From contig BRKX01000013.1 in the NCBI GenBank assembly GCA_026008535.1, positions 56,927,726 through 56,991,725 on the forward strand: a stretch of DNA of 64,000 bases. Direction: 5' to 3'. A program made the position numbers and the translations under genes. Source of the stretch: Perilla frutescens. Taxonomy: Eukaryota > Streptophyta > Magnoliopsida > Lamiales > Lamiaceae. Of the stretch, positions 23,470 through 36,191 are shown one piece after another (the first letter of the stretch is position 1; each line of letters opens with the position of its first letter). A model generated the notes under the pieces. It was given only the letters and a program-made list of their open reading frames with translations. It had not been told where the DNA came from and ran no database searches.

Positions 23470-26400
23470 TCAAGATACGCGCCCGAGCTTCTGCAGTTCA
23501 TCTACATAATGAGTTCGTCAAGAGCAAGGGATCATAAAATCAATAGAAGAAGTCCCCAAACAAAATAGAGAGAGAGAGAAAGAGAGAAGAAATCTATTTT
23601 TTGGATATCCCATATTCTCATAGACAACAATATCTAAGCACATAATCCTCCAAAAGGATCACTAATTTAAAAGCATAATCATATCATCAGAAAGTCTTTA
23701 ATTGTATATCAAGATACTAATTATGCCAAAATTAAAACAGCAATACTTAACATGTTTTTTAACCAACTTTCACTGTTTTGTTTTAAAACCTCGGAAAGTG
23801 AATGAATTGTTGGTATTAAAGATGAAAATAGGGCAGTGTTGTCCTATAAAGATAAAAAAGCAAAGCAGTAGATCTCAAACTAGAGAATTTAGAATACCAT
23901 TTTAATATTAGCGACTGACTGGCGTTGTCGCTCTTTCTTCTCACGTTGGCACTCTGCACACCAGCTGGAGAAATCTCTTTGATATTTCCTGGATTCTCTA
24001 AATACAGAACTGTAGGGAAAAATATATCAGAAATAAGAATCAAATCGTAGGAACTTCACGTTTATGAAACAACATGGCCAATATAAAAACCAACTATAAT
24101 GCTTCTATTCAGATTAAACACTTGCGGGGAAAGAAAAAAGCAGACCATCAATACAAATGATATTTTAGATTGTCTAGATGATGCAAAGGAAAGAACTACG
24201 AAGACATCTCATTATTAGTAGAGGAGTTCTCTTTGCTCTTGGGAAATTATAGTGAGCAGAAGATTAGCTTTTATTGACCATGATACCTAACTACGTTCTT
24301 AAAAGCCAAAGGAGCAGCAGATATATGGCGAAAGAGAACAGTAGTCGTACCTTCTACACCATAGCAATAAGTTTATTCTATTTCCTGATGTGGTGGCTCT
24401 AGCACCATGCCTATGACGACCACGATGAAGAACTGCACGTCCTGGGACATGTGAGTAGTCAAATATCTCCTACAAAACAGCCAAGATAAATCCCTGCTGA
24501 TGAAGCCTGTTTTTTTTTTGTTATAAGAATCAATCCAAACAGTAAAAAAATTACCAATGCCACCCTGTGAAATGGAAACCTTGGTGTTTAAAGAGGAGTG
24601 TTTTCAGGGAAAAAGGGAAGAAATTGTTGTTCAAACTACTTACCTCAGACTGTGTTTCTGTATTTACATGTTTTCCGCACCGCACACCACGAAAAAATAG
24701 TTCGCCACCAGAAAATTGTTTACCCAAGCAGACATTCAAGGTCACTTCCGAGTCATCCACATGGAAACCTATGGATTAAACTTGTTAATATCGAAATAAA
24801 TTTTTACCATCAAATTATACACACCTAAAAATAGATGAAGAGGGTATGTTGTGGTTACATTAGAAAGAAGTTCACAAGGCATCATAATGGAGCATAGGTA
24901 GTAATCAAACAATGGCTTCATACTCCAAAAGAAAGTCATTTGTATCGATTTAGCATAAAATAATACCGACTGGCAAGGAAATAATAATTACATTCAGAAA
25001 CTGATTGAACATACAAACCGCAACAGTTGTGAATGAAGAACAAACTTGGATAGTCACTTACCCAGGTCAACATCTCTATCAATCCCATATTCAAGGACGA
25101 AACCATGATGAGAATCAAGGTTTGAACCCCCAACCTCAGGAAAGAAAACTGCAATAGATTTTTGCTGGAGCCAATTAATAAAGAACTGAGTACCTAGAAC
25201 CTCGGATATATTCATACTTGTGAGAAAAATGCTAACTCACCTTTTGATAGTGGGCGTATAAAATCTTCCATGAGCTTATCAAGCATGGTTTCCATACCAA
25301 AATCATCAAGAACAGCACCATACTTATTCATTGTATTGGGTCTCATGATTCTGAACTTTGTCTCGTGGACCCATTTCTCAAAATTTTCTACCTAACCAAT
25401 CAGAACATGATAAGAGAATATGAAACCAAACTAGTTGGCAGAATTATGTTGAGATGCTGAATGATAACTGAAACAGAAGAAATCACCTCGGCCAACAACA
25501 TTTCACAGAACCGTGGCTGCAGCATTTCAAATGTAAAGATTCCTGGAGAGGGTTCCGACATTAAGTTTCTAAAAGCCTGTTCAGTGTTCTCACTGATAGC
25601 CTTGAGGAACGAGGGCATGAAAAAGTTTGTGGGATGCATATTATAGAGCTCGACATGCAGACGCTGCAAAAAGAAAGATAGTGCAGCTGTTTGTTAGAAC
25701 TCTGCACCTTACACGATCATATCAGAAGACAGAAACAGTTAAGTTACTGATCGACAGCAACAATGACATTTCCGGGCATGGGATTTCAAAATGTAAAGAT
25801 ATGATACTACGAATATTTTTATCATGTTCCCCCATCTTTTTTATCTTTTGACAAGCAGTCAGTTAATTATTCAAGTAAATAAACAATTATATCTTTCACT
25901 GTTTCAACATGCATGCTCCTAGCACAGTGCACAGGTAAACCATTGTATTGGGCTTGGCAAGCCCAATAGTGGCCGAGCTATAGAATATGGCCATAAATAA
26001 TGTATGAGACCCATAGGCCCTTTAGACTAAGTTCTGTGATTAATTATTAATCAAAGTGATACTACATAAAAAAAAAAAAAAAATACCTGGTAGTTGGATA
26101 TAATCTTCTGCCTGTACTCCCGATGCTTCTGAAGCTGTTCAAACACAGAAGTAAAACTTTAATGGCATCATTGAGAGAGAATGTATGTACACTGTAGACT
26201 ATTTTATCGACTTGTTCCATTTATATAGAGGTGCAAACAAATCTAGTTGAGTGAAACATGCCATTGTTCAACCTTGTTAGGACTTCTGACAATTTTATCT
26301 AGCTTCAAGATTATGTGTAATCTTAGTTTGCATGTTAATTGAATAGAACGTGAACAAAATTTGCACAATACCAACACAAATCAACCTAAAATAGCAAGAC

Positions 26401-27395
26401 CTTCAGCACTTACCATTTTTTTTTCTCTAATTGAATCAATTTAAGTTAATTTCTTAGGGTGGAAAAAAAAAAAAAAAGAAAAACAAAACAATAAGAGCAA
26501 CCTCTCTTTTGTAACAAGCTTTTAGTAATTAATCTCAAAATTGAGTATCATGTAGCCAGGCTTGTGTTTTCAGAAACACATTTGGTTGTGTTGAAAACCA
26601 TATAGGTTCCCATTGCAAGAAGTTTGTATTTTCAAGTCCTTAGTAATATGGTGTTTCCTACGAGTTCGATTATATATATATATATATAATTGAATGCAAT
26701 TTTAAAGTCCCTTACCAAAATGCCTACGCCCTAATAATGGATATTCGGCAATAAGATTTGAAATCGTCCCAAAAAGTTTTTCATCCAAAACCAGATTTCA
26801 GTTCAATTCAATCACAACCCAGATTGTCACAACTACCGTTACACCCTCATCAGAAAGCACAAGAGTTCACTCATCTAATCGTCGCTCAAAATCCACATCG
26901 TCATCTCAACACACACACGCATTCAGAACACCACGTGTCCTGTTTCCAAATAAAGACTCCGCATGCAGATAAGAGAAAAATACTAGCACAAAACCCGCAC
27001 AAAACACGCACAAGTGCACAATAAATGCAGATAAGGGGAAATGGCGCTAGAACAGTTACCCTAATCCGCTCGCTTTCGGGGTAGTACCGCAGAAGGATCT
27101 CACGCATGTAATTCACCTTCACGTCGCGCGCCTGCTGCAGCAGATCCGGCGGGAGGTATCTCTCGAGCGAGCTGAAGAGCGAGGGGCTGAATTCCAGGTC
27201 CAAATCCTCGTAATTGTCGGGCCTGTGATCCGAATTCGGGTTCAACCTCAGCCTGTGCGTCAAGTACGTCGGCGGTACCGCCGCCGCGCCGTTCTGCAGC
27301 ACTGGGACATTGATGCTCCCATTGGCGTGGCCCGACTGCGATTGTTCGGGCCTTCCATCGGCTGCCCCTGGTGTACGTGCGCCGTCGAGAGACAT
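23470..27395 (-). CDS. PKHD-type 2-oxoglutarate/Fe(II) dioxygenase
   Basis: A protein of about 389 residues resembling the Arabidopsis At3g18210/At1g22950 group, annotated as PKHD-type hydroxylase. Exons on the minus strand: 27395-27060, 26128-26087, 25663-25487, 25391-25241, 25148-25062, 24768-24644, 24469-24351, 24009-23898, 23490-23470, all phase-consistent. The metal site is visible as H267-V-D269 in GFHVDDSEVTLNV. H321 in VLHRGRHRHGARA is the likely second histidine, and R330 the likely 2-oxoglutarate-binding arginine. A CxxC pair (SSWCAECQREKK) near the end is family-like. The substrate is unknown to me, so only the hydroxylase chemistry is inferred. The ATG at 27,395 was chosen because the longer frame starts at a non-ATG codon. 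The last exon is uncertain: another acceptor would read a different tail of about 68 residues ending at 23,295. Confidence 0.88.
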
Positions 27396-27639
27396 CGATG
27401 ATTGATCGATCGACGAATCTTTTCCACCGGAGTTCTGCAAAATGTGTGGTTGTGAGGGCTGATTTAGGATCTAAATCTGCATTTTTGGGGGGTGAAAGGG
27501 ATAATTAGGGCTTTTTTTGGGGGGTGAGAATGCAGGTGGGAGTGAAGGGGATGATGAGAGCTAGGGTTTGAGGTTGTGCAAAATATTTAGGGTTGTATAA
27601 AATTAAATGAAGGTTTTTATTTTTAATTTTTTGTTATAC

Positions 27640-27960
27640 AAACTTGTATTGATTTTGATTTTCCACACGATTTTACGCTATTATGTATAGTAATCGTGTT
27701 ACTTTATTGTACGCCGAACGCGATTTTTCGTTCCGAATCGAATCTATTAAGCGCGTGATTTTATTGCACGATATCGCACGTGAAATGCGATTTTGTTCTG
27801 TGATCGAACTCTTTTATTAAACGCGTTTACTTTATTGCATGCCGAATGCAATTCGCTTGTAATCACATTTATGATATGAAATTTGACCTCAAATCGTTCG
27901 TGCATTGCGAATCCAATTCAATCCGACCCGATTATATCAAAACGTGTGACGACTTTAGTA
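27640..27960. repeat. CpG-rich degenerate tandem units
   Basis: Upstream of the dioxygenase gene, three imperfect units share a phrase of the form CTTTATTGYAYGCCGAAYGC followed by GATT or AATT, spaced 60-100 bp apart, in otherwise AT-rich DNA. Scattered CGCG, CGATATCG and CACG words raise CpG density. Function is not evident. Confidence 0.55.
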
Positions 27961-28857
27961 ACTTATAATATCGAACTAAATTTATGATTGTGATTTACAT
28001 TGTCTAGTTTCGCATTGTGAATTTTATACTTTATTTTCCATCAATGCAAATTCTATAGTTAGATTATGATATGAAATTTGACTTAGAATCTTCTCTCTAT
28101 TATATTTGAGTACGATAGTCTTATTCTATTATAATGTAACAACTTAGAATCGTTTTTGCTTTGTGAATTATAATAATATACATAAAGATAAAAAAAAATA
28201 TTGTGATTGTTTATTATCAAAATAAAATAACATGAGTGGCTCTCTGAAAAAAAAAATAGTTGCCCTAATTTTATATATGGGCATTGTAGTAGGACGATGT
28301 TATTGCATGACCAACCCACTTCAAAAAGTTGAAAATTGGAAATACATAAATTTATTTACCATTCAAATAAAACATTTACTTATATAGTTCATGTCTGCAA
28401 TTGATGTGGATCATTACGACTTTAAAAGCTTTTTTATACATTTGATTGCTTAAACGTTTTGATTTAACTACTAGTATTTATCATGTGCCATGCACAAATA
28501 ATTTTATTTTATTTTAGATCTGTAATGTTATGATTTTTTTTTAATTGTATATGGTGTGTTCGCTTTTAAAAAAATAATAAAATGATATGCACATGCATTA
28601 ATTAATTAGATAAGAATATGAATTTTGTGTAGTTACGACAAAAAAAAATAAAATAAAATTAGGAACTAAATGGAAATCCATGTTAGAAAGATTGAATTGG
28701 AATATTTCTAACGTCATGATTTTATAAATAACAATGAATAATTGTCCATGATTGCAGAACATTTGATTTCTTTGAATATATGACTTGTATAAAAAATATA
28801 ATTATTTAATTATTTTAAATGATGAAATTAAAATAGAAAAATAATAAATTATTGCAA

Positions 28858-28943
<86 letters not shown>

Positions 28944-29372
28944 GCAACACAAATGAAAGTTATTTTTTAGGCGACAAATGTAGAGTACTACAAATCATCC
29001 ACCCACGCATAAAAAAATAAAATAAAAAAATGTTATGAATCTGAAATTTCCAAGTAAAAAAATAATAAATATGATTGCAAAAATTTCTTAAAATACAACG
29101 GATGTAATCTAAACTGTCGTGAAAAATGCAAAAAAAAAGAGGGAAATGTACAACAATAAATGTCACTACTGTTGTCTATTAATTCAAATTGTTGTCTATT
29201 AGTCAAAAACTGTTGTCTAAGACAAAATGTTTAATAGACAACGGTCATACTAGAACCGTTATCTATCACACAATTTTACTAAAATAGTATATGTATAGAT
29301 AGATTATATAAAATACATGGAACAAAACTCCACGGTGTTATGGAAATATTGCGCAAAATCCGTGTTAAAAAA
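27961..29372. other. AT-rich intergenic stretch
   Basis: No gene recognised. It contains the (ATT)n run listed separately and a short trio of GTTGTCTATTA phrases near 29,170-29,230. Frames at 28.1-28.3 and 29.0-29.2 kb are of low complexity. Confidence 0.6.
28858..28943. repeat. (ATT)n microsatellite
   Basis: About 28 uninterrupted ATT units. Confidence 0.97.
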
Positions 29373-30051
29373 GGGTTAATTGGTTTAAATATCACGAACT
29401 ATTCATAATTTCTGATTTTTAACACGAACTTTAAAATGTTGTCTCCACAACACGAACTTACATTTTTTTGTAATTACAACATCAGTTCAAAATTGAGTGC
29501 AATTATAAGCACAAAAATTAACACAATACTTAATTTATTTTAAAATGTTATACGTACAACATAAACTTACATTTTTTTTTGAAATTATAACATCATTTTG
29601 AATTTTGCTCGATTAAAATTGATGTAGCACTAATGTGTATAAGTGTGATGTGCATGCATACACCTCTAAATTCGTCTCTTCAATCCCTATTTACAAAAAT
29701 TATACGAAATACTTAATCTATTTTAAAATGTTATACGTACAACATAAACTTTTTTTTTTTGCAATTATAACATCATTTTTAATTTCGCTCAATTAAAATT
29801 GACGTAGCACTAATGTGTACAAGTGTGATGTGCATGCATATACCTCCAAATTCATCTCTTCAACCTCTATTTAAAAAATATTCAATAGATTTAGTGTTTC
29901 GTATAATTTTTGTGCGTGTAATTGCACTCAATTTTGAACTGATGTTGAAATTATAAAAAAATGTAAGTTCGTGTTGTTGAGGCAACATTTTAAAGTTCAT
30001 ATTAAAACCCATAAATCATGAATAGTTTGTAATATTTAAACCAATTAACCC
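29373..30051. mobile_element. MULE-type MITE with long inverted arms, 679 bp
   Basis: The ends GGGTTAATTGGTTTAAATAT and ATATTTAAACCAATTAACCC are perfectly inverted, and similarity continues for about 170 bp. The flanking direct repeat TTAAAAAA is exact (29,365-29,372 and 30,052-30,059). Inside, a block of roughly 180 bp starting AAAATGTTATACGTACAACA is tandemly duplicated (about 29,541 and 29,722). It is non-coding. Confidence 0.88.
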
Positions 30052-30161
30052 TTAAAAAAATTATGGCAAACTCTTTTTTTATGTTTTTGTAAGTAGTCCT
30101 TATTCGCATTAACGAAAGTATTGGAAATGTGCTAAGATTTACTTTTATGCAAATTTTTTAA

Positions 30162-30467
30162 GGAGAATTGTCGATTCAGAATCTGAAAGATAGGCAATCT
30201 ATCGATTCAGGATATGAAAGATGAAAATTCTCAATCTAGGACCTTAAAAATTACGAATTTTGATTTTCTTTTATTTTTTAGTTAATTTTAGTTAATAAAG
30301 AAATTGTTAAAATTAATTAAAAAATAAACAGAAATCAAAATTCGTGATTTATGAGGTCCTGGATTGAGATTTTTCATCTTTTGGGTTCTGAATTGAGAGT
30401 TTTTATCTTTCAGATCCTGAATAGATAGATTACTCATCTTTCAGGTCCTGAATCGATAATTTCCCTT
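30162..30467. repeat. Fold-back repeat, about 130-bp arms
   Basis: The left arm carries GTCGATTCAGAATCTGAAAGAT and the right arm ATCTTTCAGGTCCTGAATCGAT. Each arm contains further copies of the phrase 'GATTCAGGATATGAAAGAT'. The centre is AT-rich. It looks like another non-autonomous element, but no target duplication could be fixed. Confidence 0.7.
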
Positions 30468-31392
30468 TTTAAAAAAACAAATTAGAGTACTCAATTTCAA
30501 AAGAAATAATTTCAGTGAACTATACTTGGAAAATTACTCGACTATGTAAATTATTAAATTATCATAAGATAATAATCACAGTAATATAGTAATATGTTTT
30601 ATAATGAATGAAATAAAGAGACAAAATTTTAAATTATCATTATAAGTTATAACTTAATAGAATTTATTTATATGCATTAACTTGATAAATAATATTTCTA
30701 AACATTTTCATGATAAGGTGCCACACTACCATAAGCTCTGTTTTGTCATTAAAATTTATTATTTATATATCAATAATATTAGAAAATAATTGGTACTTTT
30801 TTTTCTCTTGACACACTTTTCATTCTCTCCAATTTCTCATTTGGAGAAAAACTATAATTTTCGAAGATGATGACGTTAGAAAATTTTCGTTTGGTGGACT
30901 TACATATATAAAATAAAATGTGTATGGTTGTTTTATGTTAAGTCCAATTAAATATATATACTAAAGTTTAATTATGGATTATTAAAGGTATCATATAATA
31001 ATGGAATTAATGTGTAGATACCATAAGGAGATAATCAATTTGTTGAGGGACCAAATTGAAAATCACGAATATACACAGTTATATATTTAGGATTATGGTC
31101 CCCAAACGACGGGACTTCATTCTGCAGTCTGTATTCCTTCTACAAAAAGCAAAAATAAAGATGATACCGATCGTTTGGAAGTCCCATAACAAATTCAACT
31201 GCCGACAATAAAGATCTAAATATTTATAATTCAGGTACGCTTCCGCATTCAGTTATGGTTTTATATCTCGGTGATTTTGACATAGAGATTTCATAATTAG
31301 AAAATTAATTTGAGTTAATAAACTTTCATATTTATGTGATTAAATCCAACAGATGATGCTATGATTTGAAAGAAGGTCAATTTATGTCCTCT

Positions 31393-31397
31393 CTATC
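31393..31397. repeat. Target site duplication, left (CTATC)
   Basis: CTATC directly precedes the TG of the left LTR and matches 36,377-36,381 exactly. A 5-bp duplication is standard for Ty1/copia integration. Confidence 0.95.
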
Positions 31398-31569
31398 TGT
31401 TTGTTTAGTTGTATGAATATCATAGATAGGAGAATAGAATCGAATAATATTGCTATATATTCAACAATGATAGTTACATCCTCTCTTATTGAGAGATTTA
31501 TGCTTCTACAAGGAAATAGAATAAAACTATTTTGGGACAAATATTCTTGATTTTATTTTCCTTCTAACA
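31398..31569 (-). repeat. Copia 3' LTR
   Basis: 172 bp from TGTTTG to TAACA on the plus strand. It matches the other LTR except for four substitutions. This is the downstream LTR of the minus-strand element. Confidence 0.97.
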
Positions 31570-32468
31570 CTCCCCCTCAAGTTTAGTAACGGGATACTCA
31601 ACTTGCCAAGAATTTCAGCAAAGCTTGTGGTATTGACTGCTTTAGTCAATATATCCGCCACTTGGTCCTTAGAGTTAACAAACGGAAGCTTGATAATGCC
31701 ACCTTCAATCTTCTCTTTGATGAAATGTCGATCTACCTCCACATGCTTTGTCCGGTCATGTTGAACAGGGTTCTCAGATATGCTAATAGTTGCTTTATTA
31801 TCACAGTACAATTGACATGTTTGCTTCGGAGGGAACCCTATTTCGGTTAACAGCTTTCGTAACCACAGGATTTCGGTCAACCCACTTTTGATCCCACGAA
31901 ATTCAGCTTCAGCACTTGACAAAGCTACCACCTTCTGCTTCTTACTCCTCCATGTGACAAGATTTCCCCCTACAAAGGTGAAATATCCTCCCGTAGACCT
32001 TCTGTCCATTGTACTTCCAGCCCAGTCTGCATCTGTATATCCATGGATTTCCAAGTGTCCGTGTTTTTTAAGGAGGACACCGAATCCAACTGTACCTTTC
32101 AAGTACCGAACGATACGCAGTGCCGCCTCCATGTGTTCTTTCTGAGGTTGGTGCATGAATTGACTCACAACTCCTACTGCATATGCGATATCCGGTCGAG
32201 TATGGGACAAGTAGATCAACTTTCCCACAAGACGCTGATATTTTCCTTTTTCTACTGACTCAGCTCCTTCCACAATGCTCAATCCATGATTCAAGATGAT
32301 CGGGGTACTGGCTGGTTTGCAGTCGAGTAAGCCAGTTTCTGCCAAGAGGTCTAACGTATATTTCCTTTGTCGAAGGAATATACCGGTTTTTGACCTCAAC
32401 ACCTCAACTCCTAGGAAGTATTTCAAATGCCCCAGATCCTTCATCTCGAATTCTTTGAACAGATTCAC
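31527..32468 (-). pseudogene. pol (fragment): Copia reverse transcriptase end and RNase H
   Basis: The C-terminal part of the polyprotein, in a frame shifted relative to the rest. It covers the thumb/connection region (EFEMKDLGHLKYFLGVEV) and the RNase H domain (GYTDADWAGS, KKQKVVALSSAEAEF, LYCDNKATISI). Most RNase H core acidic residues are in place (D of TDADW, E of SSAEAE, D of YCDNK). It runs through the polypurine tract into the LTR. Separation from the upstream reverse transcriptase by a frameshift makes it untranslatable as part of Pol. Confidence 0.93.
31570..31580 (-). promoter_or_regulatory. Polypurine tract of the copia element
   Basis: The minus strand reads TTGAGGGGGAG directly before the 3' LTR. 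This is the expected plus-strand priming site for reverse transcription. Confidence 0.9.
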
Positions 32469-32470
32469 CT

Positions 32471-33055
32471 TCAGGTTATCAATCTCTTCATTATCATCCC
32501 AGTAATGATCATGTCATCTACATAGATGATAAGGCAGGTAACCCTATTGTTTCTCCTCTTCAGGAATAGAGTATGATCTGAATTACTCTGTTTGTACCCA
32601 TATCGAATCATGGCTTCTGTAAACCTTCCAAACCAAGCACGTGGGGACTGCTTGAAGCCGTACAGTGTTTTCTTCAATCGACACCCTTCACCTTCTCCAA
32701 ATTCCTCTGAGAACCCCGGTGGTGCTTCCATATAGACCTTCTTCTTTAGTTCCCCGTGTAGGAAAGCGTTCGTCACATCAAATTGATGAAGTGACCAATC
32801 GCGATTCGCAGCAATTGACAGAAGAACTTGCACGGTATTCATTTTGGCAACTGGAGATAAGGTTTCGGCATAATCAACTCCATAAACTTGAGTGTACCCT
32901 TTTGCCACTAGCCGTGCTTTATACCTCTCTATTGTGCCATCGGGTCGCCGTTTGATGGTAAACACCCACCTACACCCAACAGGTTTCTTGTCTTCTGGAA
33001 GTCTACATTTGTCCCATGTGTTATTTCGGGCCAAAACATCCATTTCTTTCTTCAT
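32471..33055 (-). pseudogene. pol (fragment): Copia reverse transcriptase (main part)
   Basis: It contains the standard copia landmarks: NNTWDKCRLP, GCRWVFTIKR, RYKARLVAKGYTQ, FDVTNAFLHGEL, LKKTLYGFKQSPRAW and the catalytic YVDD box. Upstream it is cut from integrase by an in-frame TAG (33,059-33,061). Downstream the frame is lost just after the YVDD segment, leaving a short out-of-frame tail. The catalytic box itself is intact. Confidence 0.95.
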
Positions 33056-33058
33056 TGC

Positions 33059-34669
33059 CTATCTCCACTGACTTTGTTCCATAGCCTCTTCGACTGATCG
33101 AGGTGTCTCTTCTTCCTCCAGTAAGGCTACCTCGAATGCCTGCGCAGTCTCCGTTAGGTTTCCTTTAGCATAGCTTTTGATAGGATACTTCGTGTTTCGC
33201 CCAGAATGTTCAGGAGAGAACCTTTTTGGCGGGACGCCTCTTGTACTTCGTGGTGGAAGAACATATCTGCCTGTCTCCTCAGTTGAACCCAGTTTTGTAT
33301 CACTATCTTCCTCCGTATTTTGATCTTCATCTATCATGTCAGTATTAGTTTCAAGAATAGGACCGGATTCAATAGTGTTAGGAGTAGAAGGTACCTCAGA
33401 TATCAGGAGTGGAGGGGATGTCTCGGCATTGGTCTCAAGCTTAGTGGACTGTATAGTTTCAGGAGTTGGCTCAGCGGTGCTGCTAACTTCGTCTGTTGGA
33501 CCCGTTGACTGAACAGGACTTGGCATTGGCATGGACAACCAGCTTAAGGAGTCAATATCATTTCCCCTAGTAGTCTCCCCCTGACGACTAAGATGGTGAT
33601 AAAAATATTCACTCTCGAGGAAGTCACAATTCATAGTGATGTATATATGTCGGGTGTTGGGATCATAGCAACGATACCCTTTTTGGTGGACACCATAGCT
33701 AACAAATACACACTTGACTGCACACGGAGAAAGCTTGTCTCGGTTGGTTTTAAGGGTGTGAACGTAGACAAAACAACTAAAAACTCGAGGTTGAAGAGTG
33801 AGGGTGACGGGTATTTGAGCTTGAGTGGAGAAAAACTGTAGTGGGGTTTTGAGTTGCAAGGCTTTTGTGGGAAGACGATTTAATAGATACACGGAGGTAG
33901 CCAGAACTTCAGGCCAAAAAACAGCAGGAGCATGGGATTCAATTAGCATAGCCCTGGCCATTTCGAGAAGGATCCTATTTTTGCGCTCAACAACACCATT
34001 TTGTTCAGGGGTATGAGGACAAGAGGTTTGATGGATCATTCCTGTAGTCACACAAAAGTTTTTCATACGGGTGTTGACATATTCCCCCCCATTATTAGAC
34101 CTTAAGGCCTTAATTGTTTTCTGGTACTGGGTTTGAATTAAGGCATGAAAGTGAGTGAATTTATCAAAAACTTCAGATTTATTTTTTAAAAAATAAATCC
34201 ACGTCATTCGAGAACAATCATCAACAAACAGGAGAAAATATTGAAACCTTTGTCCCCCAATCATAGGTGCAGGACCCCAAACATCAGAGTGAACCAATGA
34301 AAAAATATCATCAACCCGAGTATTGTTCAACTTATAAGAATGTCTATGACTTTTAGCTAAAAAACATGTCTCACAGTACAAATCTTTAGAAATGACTAAC
34401 TTAGGGAAAAGCAATTTTAAATAACCCGTGGAAGGATGTCCCAGTCGGCGGTGCCAAAGCCAAGCAGTCCGGTTTTCAGGTCCATGAGTCAGCATCACGG
34501 CACCTTTTTGAGCTATCTCATCCACGTAGTACAATCCATTTCGCTCAGTGCCACGCCCAATAATCGCCCCCGTCCTGATATCCTGCAAAATACAAAAATG
34601 TGGTTGCATGAGAAGGGTACAATTAAGTTCTTTTGTGACATGACTGATAGACAGGAGCTTATGTGACAA
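33059..34669 (-). pseudogene. pol (fragment): Copia integrase with a damaged active site
   Basis: It carries the GAG-pre-integrase zinc module (WHRRLGHPS, CETC), then the DDE integrase core. The first aspartate (VHSDVWGP) and the glutamate (EQNGVVERKNR) are present. At the second catalytic aspartate the sequence reads RSNNGGEY, with Asn where the family has Asp. A spacer rich in Thr, Pro and Glu leads towards the reverse transcriptase. The segment is in frame with Gag, after a TAA at 34,697-34,699. Confidence 0.93.
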
Positions 34670-34696
34670 AGACGGAACAAAGAGACGATTAGACAG

Positions 34697-36121
34697 TTAC
34701 AAGGTGGGAGATAAAGCAATTGTGCCGGCTCCTTCAACGGGAGCTAATTCACCATTCGCCGTTTGAACATGAGTGCGCCGAGACGGTCCGGATTGTAAAA
34801 TATCCGTTTTGTCAAAAGTCATGATGTCAGTCGCACCACAGTCAAAAATCCACTGATGATTTTTGGATATATCATCATTAGAGGCTGCACAAACAGTTGA
34901 AATATCTCCAAGTACTTGAAATTGATTTTGCAACTTGACAGGGGTCAAGGAGTAAATATCTTGCTGCTGCTTTTTAAAGAGGGCCATTTTGCAATTTCCA
35001 ATTCTTTGAATTGGGTATAGATCCCCAATTTCAGATTTACCTTCTTCGCTCCTTAAATCCCTAGCCGCCTCTCCCAGTTTGTCCGTCGCCACTGCCCGAC
35101 AATCTCTGTCGGCGGCCTCCGCCCGACCGCCACCGTTGTCCGCCGCTCCGGCGCTGGTAGCACGGTGGTCGCCGGCCGTCGCTGCCGCGGCAAGACCTCC
35201 TTTATTCTTCGGCAGTTTCATTTTCTTTGTTTCATCCAACCATTCGGGATAGTCGACTAACTGGAAACATGTTTCTCGTGTATGTTTCTTCATTCCACAA
35301 TGCGAACACACGAGCTTGGCCTTGTCTTCCTCCTTCCGCGGCCATGGTTTCCGATTCCGATCTCTGTCCCGCGCAGCAAGTCCAGCCCCGACGCCCGATG
35401 ATGTGCCACTGTCGTCGACGACTATCGGCCGTAAAATACGGTCCCTGGCAGTCTCTCGTCTCACCATTGCGTAGGCGAAATCCACTGAGGGCAGGGGATC
35501 TCGTTTCAGCAACTCCTTCTTCACCGGTTCATGAACATCATTCAAAGCGGTAAGAAACTGGAACAATCTTTGGTTTTGAACAATCTGGTTGAATGTCTCG
35601 ATGTCTTTTGAGCATGTCATTGGGTTTGGCTCTCTGCGGTCGATAGTCATCCAGATTTCTTGAAATTTGGCCCACGTTTCTTCAATTGTATGCTCTCCCT
35701 GTTTTAATGTATTGACCTTCCTGTGTAGATCAAAAATTTGTAGAGAATCGGTGCCGCTACCGTAAGTGATAGCTAATCCGTCCCAGACGGCCTTGGCCGT
35801 AAGGTATTTGGAAACACTGTTGATTAAATTTGCTTCTACATTCTGTATTAACCAAGTAAACACACACTGATCTTCTTGCTCCTATGTTTTGTATGTGGAT
35901 TCTGTGGCTGCCGGTGGATCTTTGGTGATGTACTATGACTTTCCTCGTCCACCAATCGCTTTTCTCATTAGGATTGCCCATAATGGGTAATTATCTCCGT
36001 TCAACTTGAAGCCGATCGATAGAGATTCATTGTTGGTATTTTGTTGGAGGCCGAGGCTGTTTTTGAGTAGATTTGCCAATTGAATGGTTAATTCATTGGA
36101 GGTTTCACTGGTTTCTGTCAT
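34697..36121 (-). pseudogene. gag (fragment): Copia Gag and protease, interrupted
   Basis: The start MTETSETSNE is followed by the Gag block LNGDNYPLW. Two in-frame TAG codons (35,933-35,935 and 35,882-35,884) come next. The long remainder holds the Gag core and one zinc knuckle (CSHCGMKKHTRETC). The protease site reads FDCGATD, whereas copia proteases usually have Ser or Thr in the D-S/T-G triad. A further TAA ends the frame before integrase. Confidence 0.93.
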
Positions 36122-36191
36122 GATTGATAAAAAACCAGAGGGGTCAAGATAGGGAGACGATGATGAAGTTTTTCCGAGTCTATATCATCCT

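Noticed and set aside
26758..27024. 88-codon plus-strand frame opposite the dioxygenase gene
   Set aside because: It lies in intron 1 of the minus-strand gene, with biased composition and no family match.
35227..35553. 108-codon plus-strand frame
   Set aside because: Antisense shadow of the GC-rich copia Gag region.
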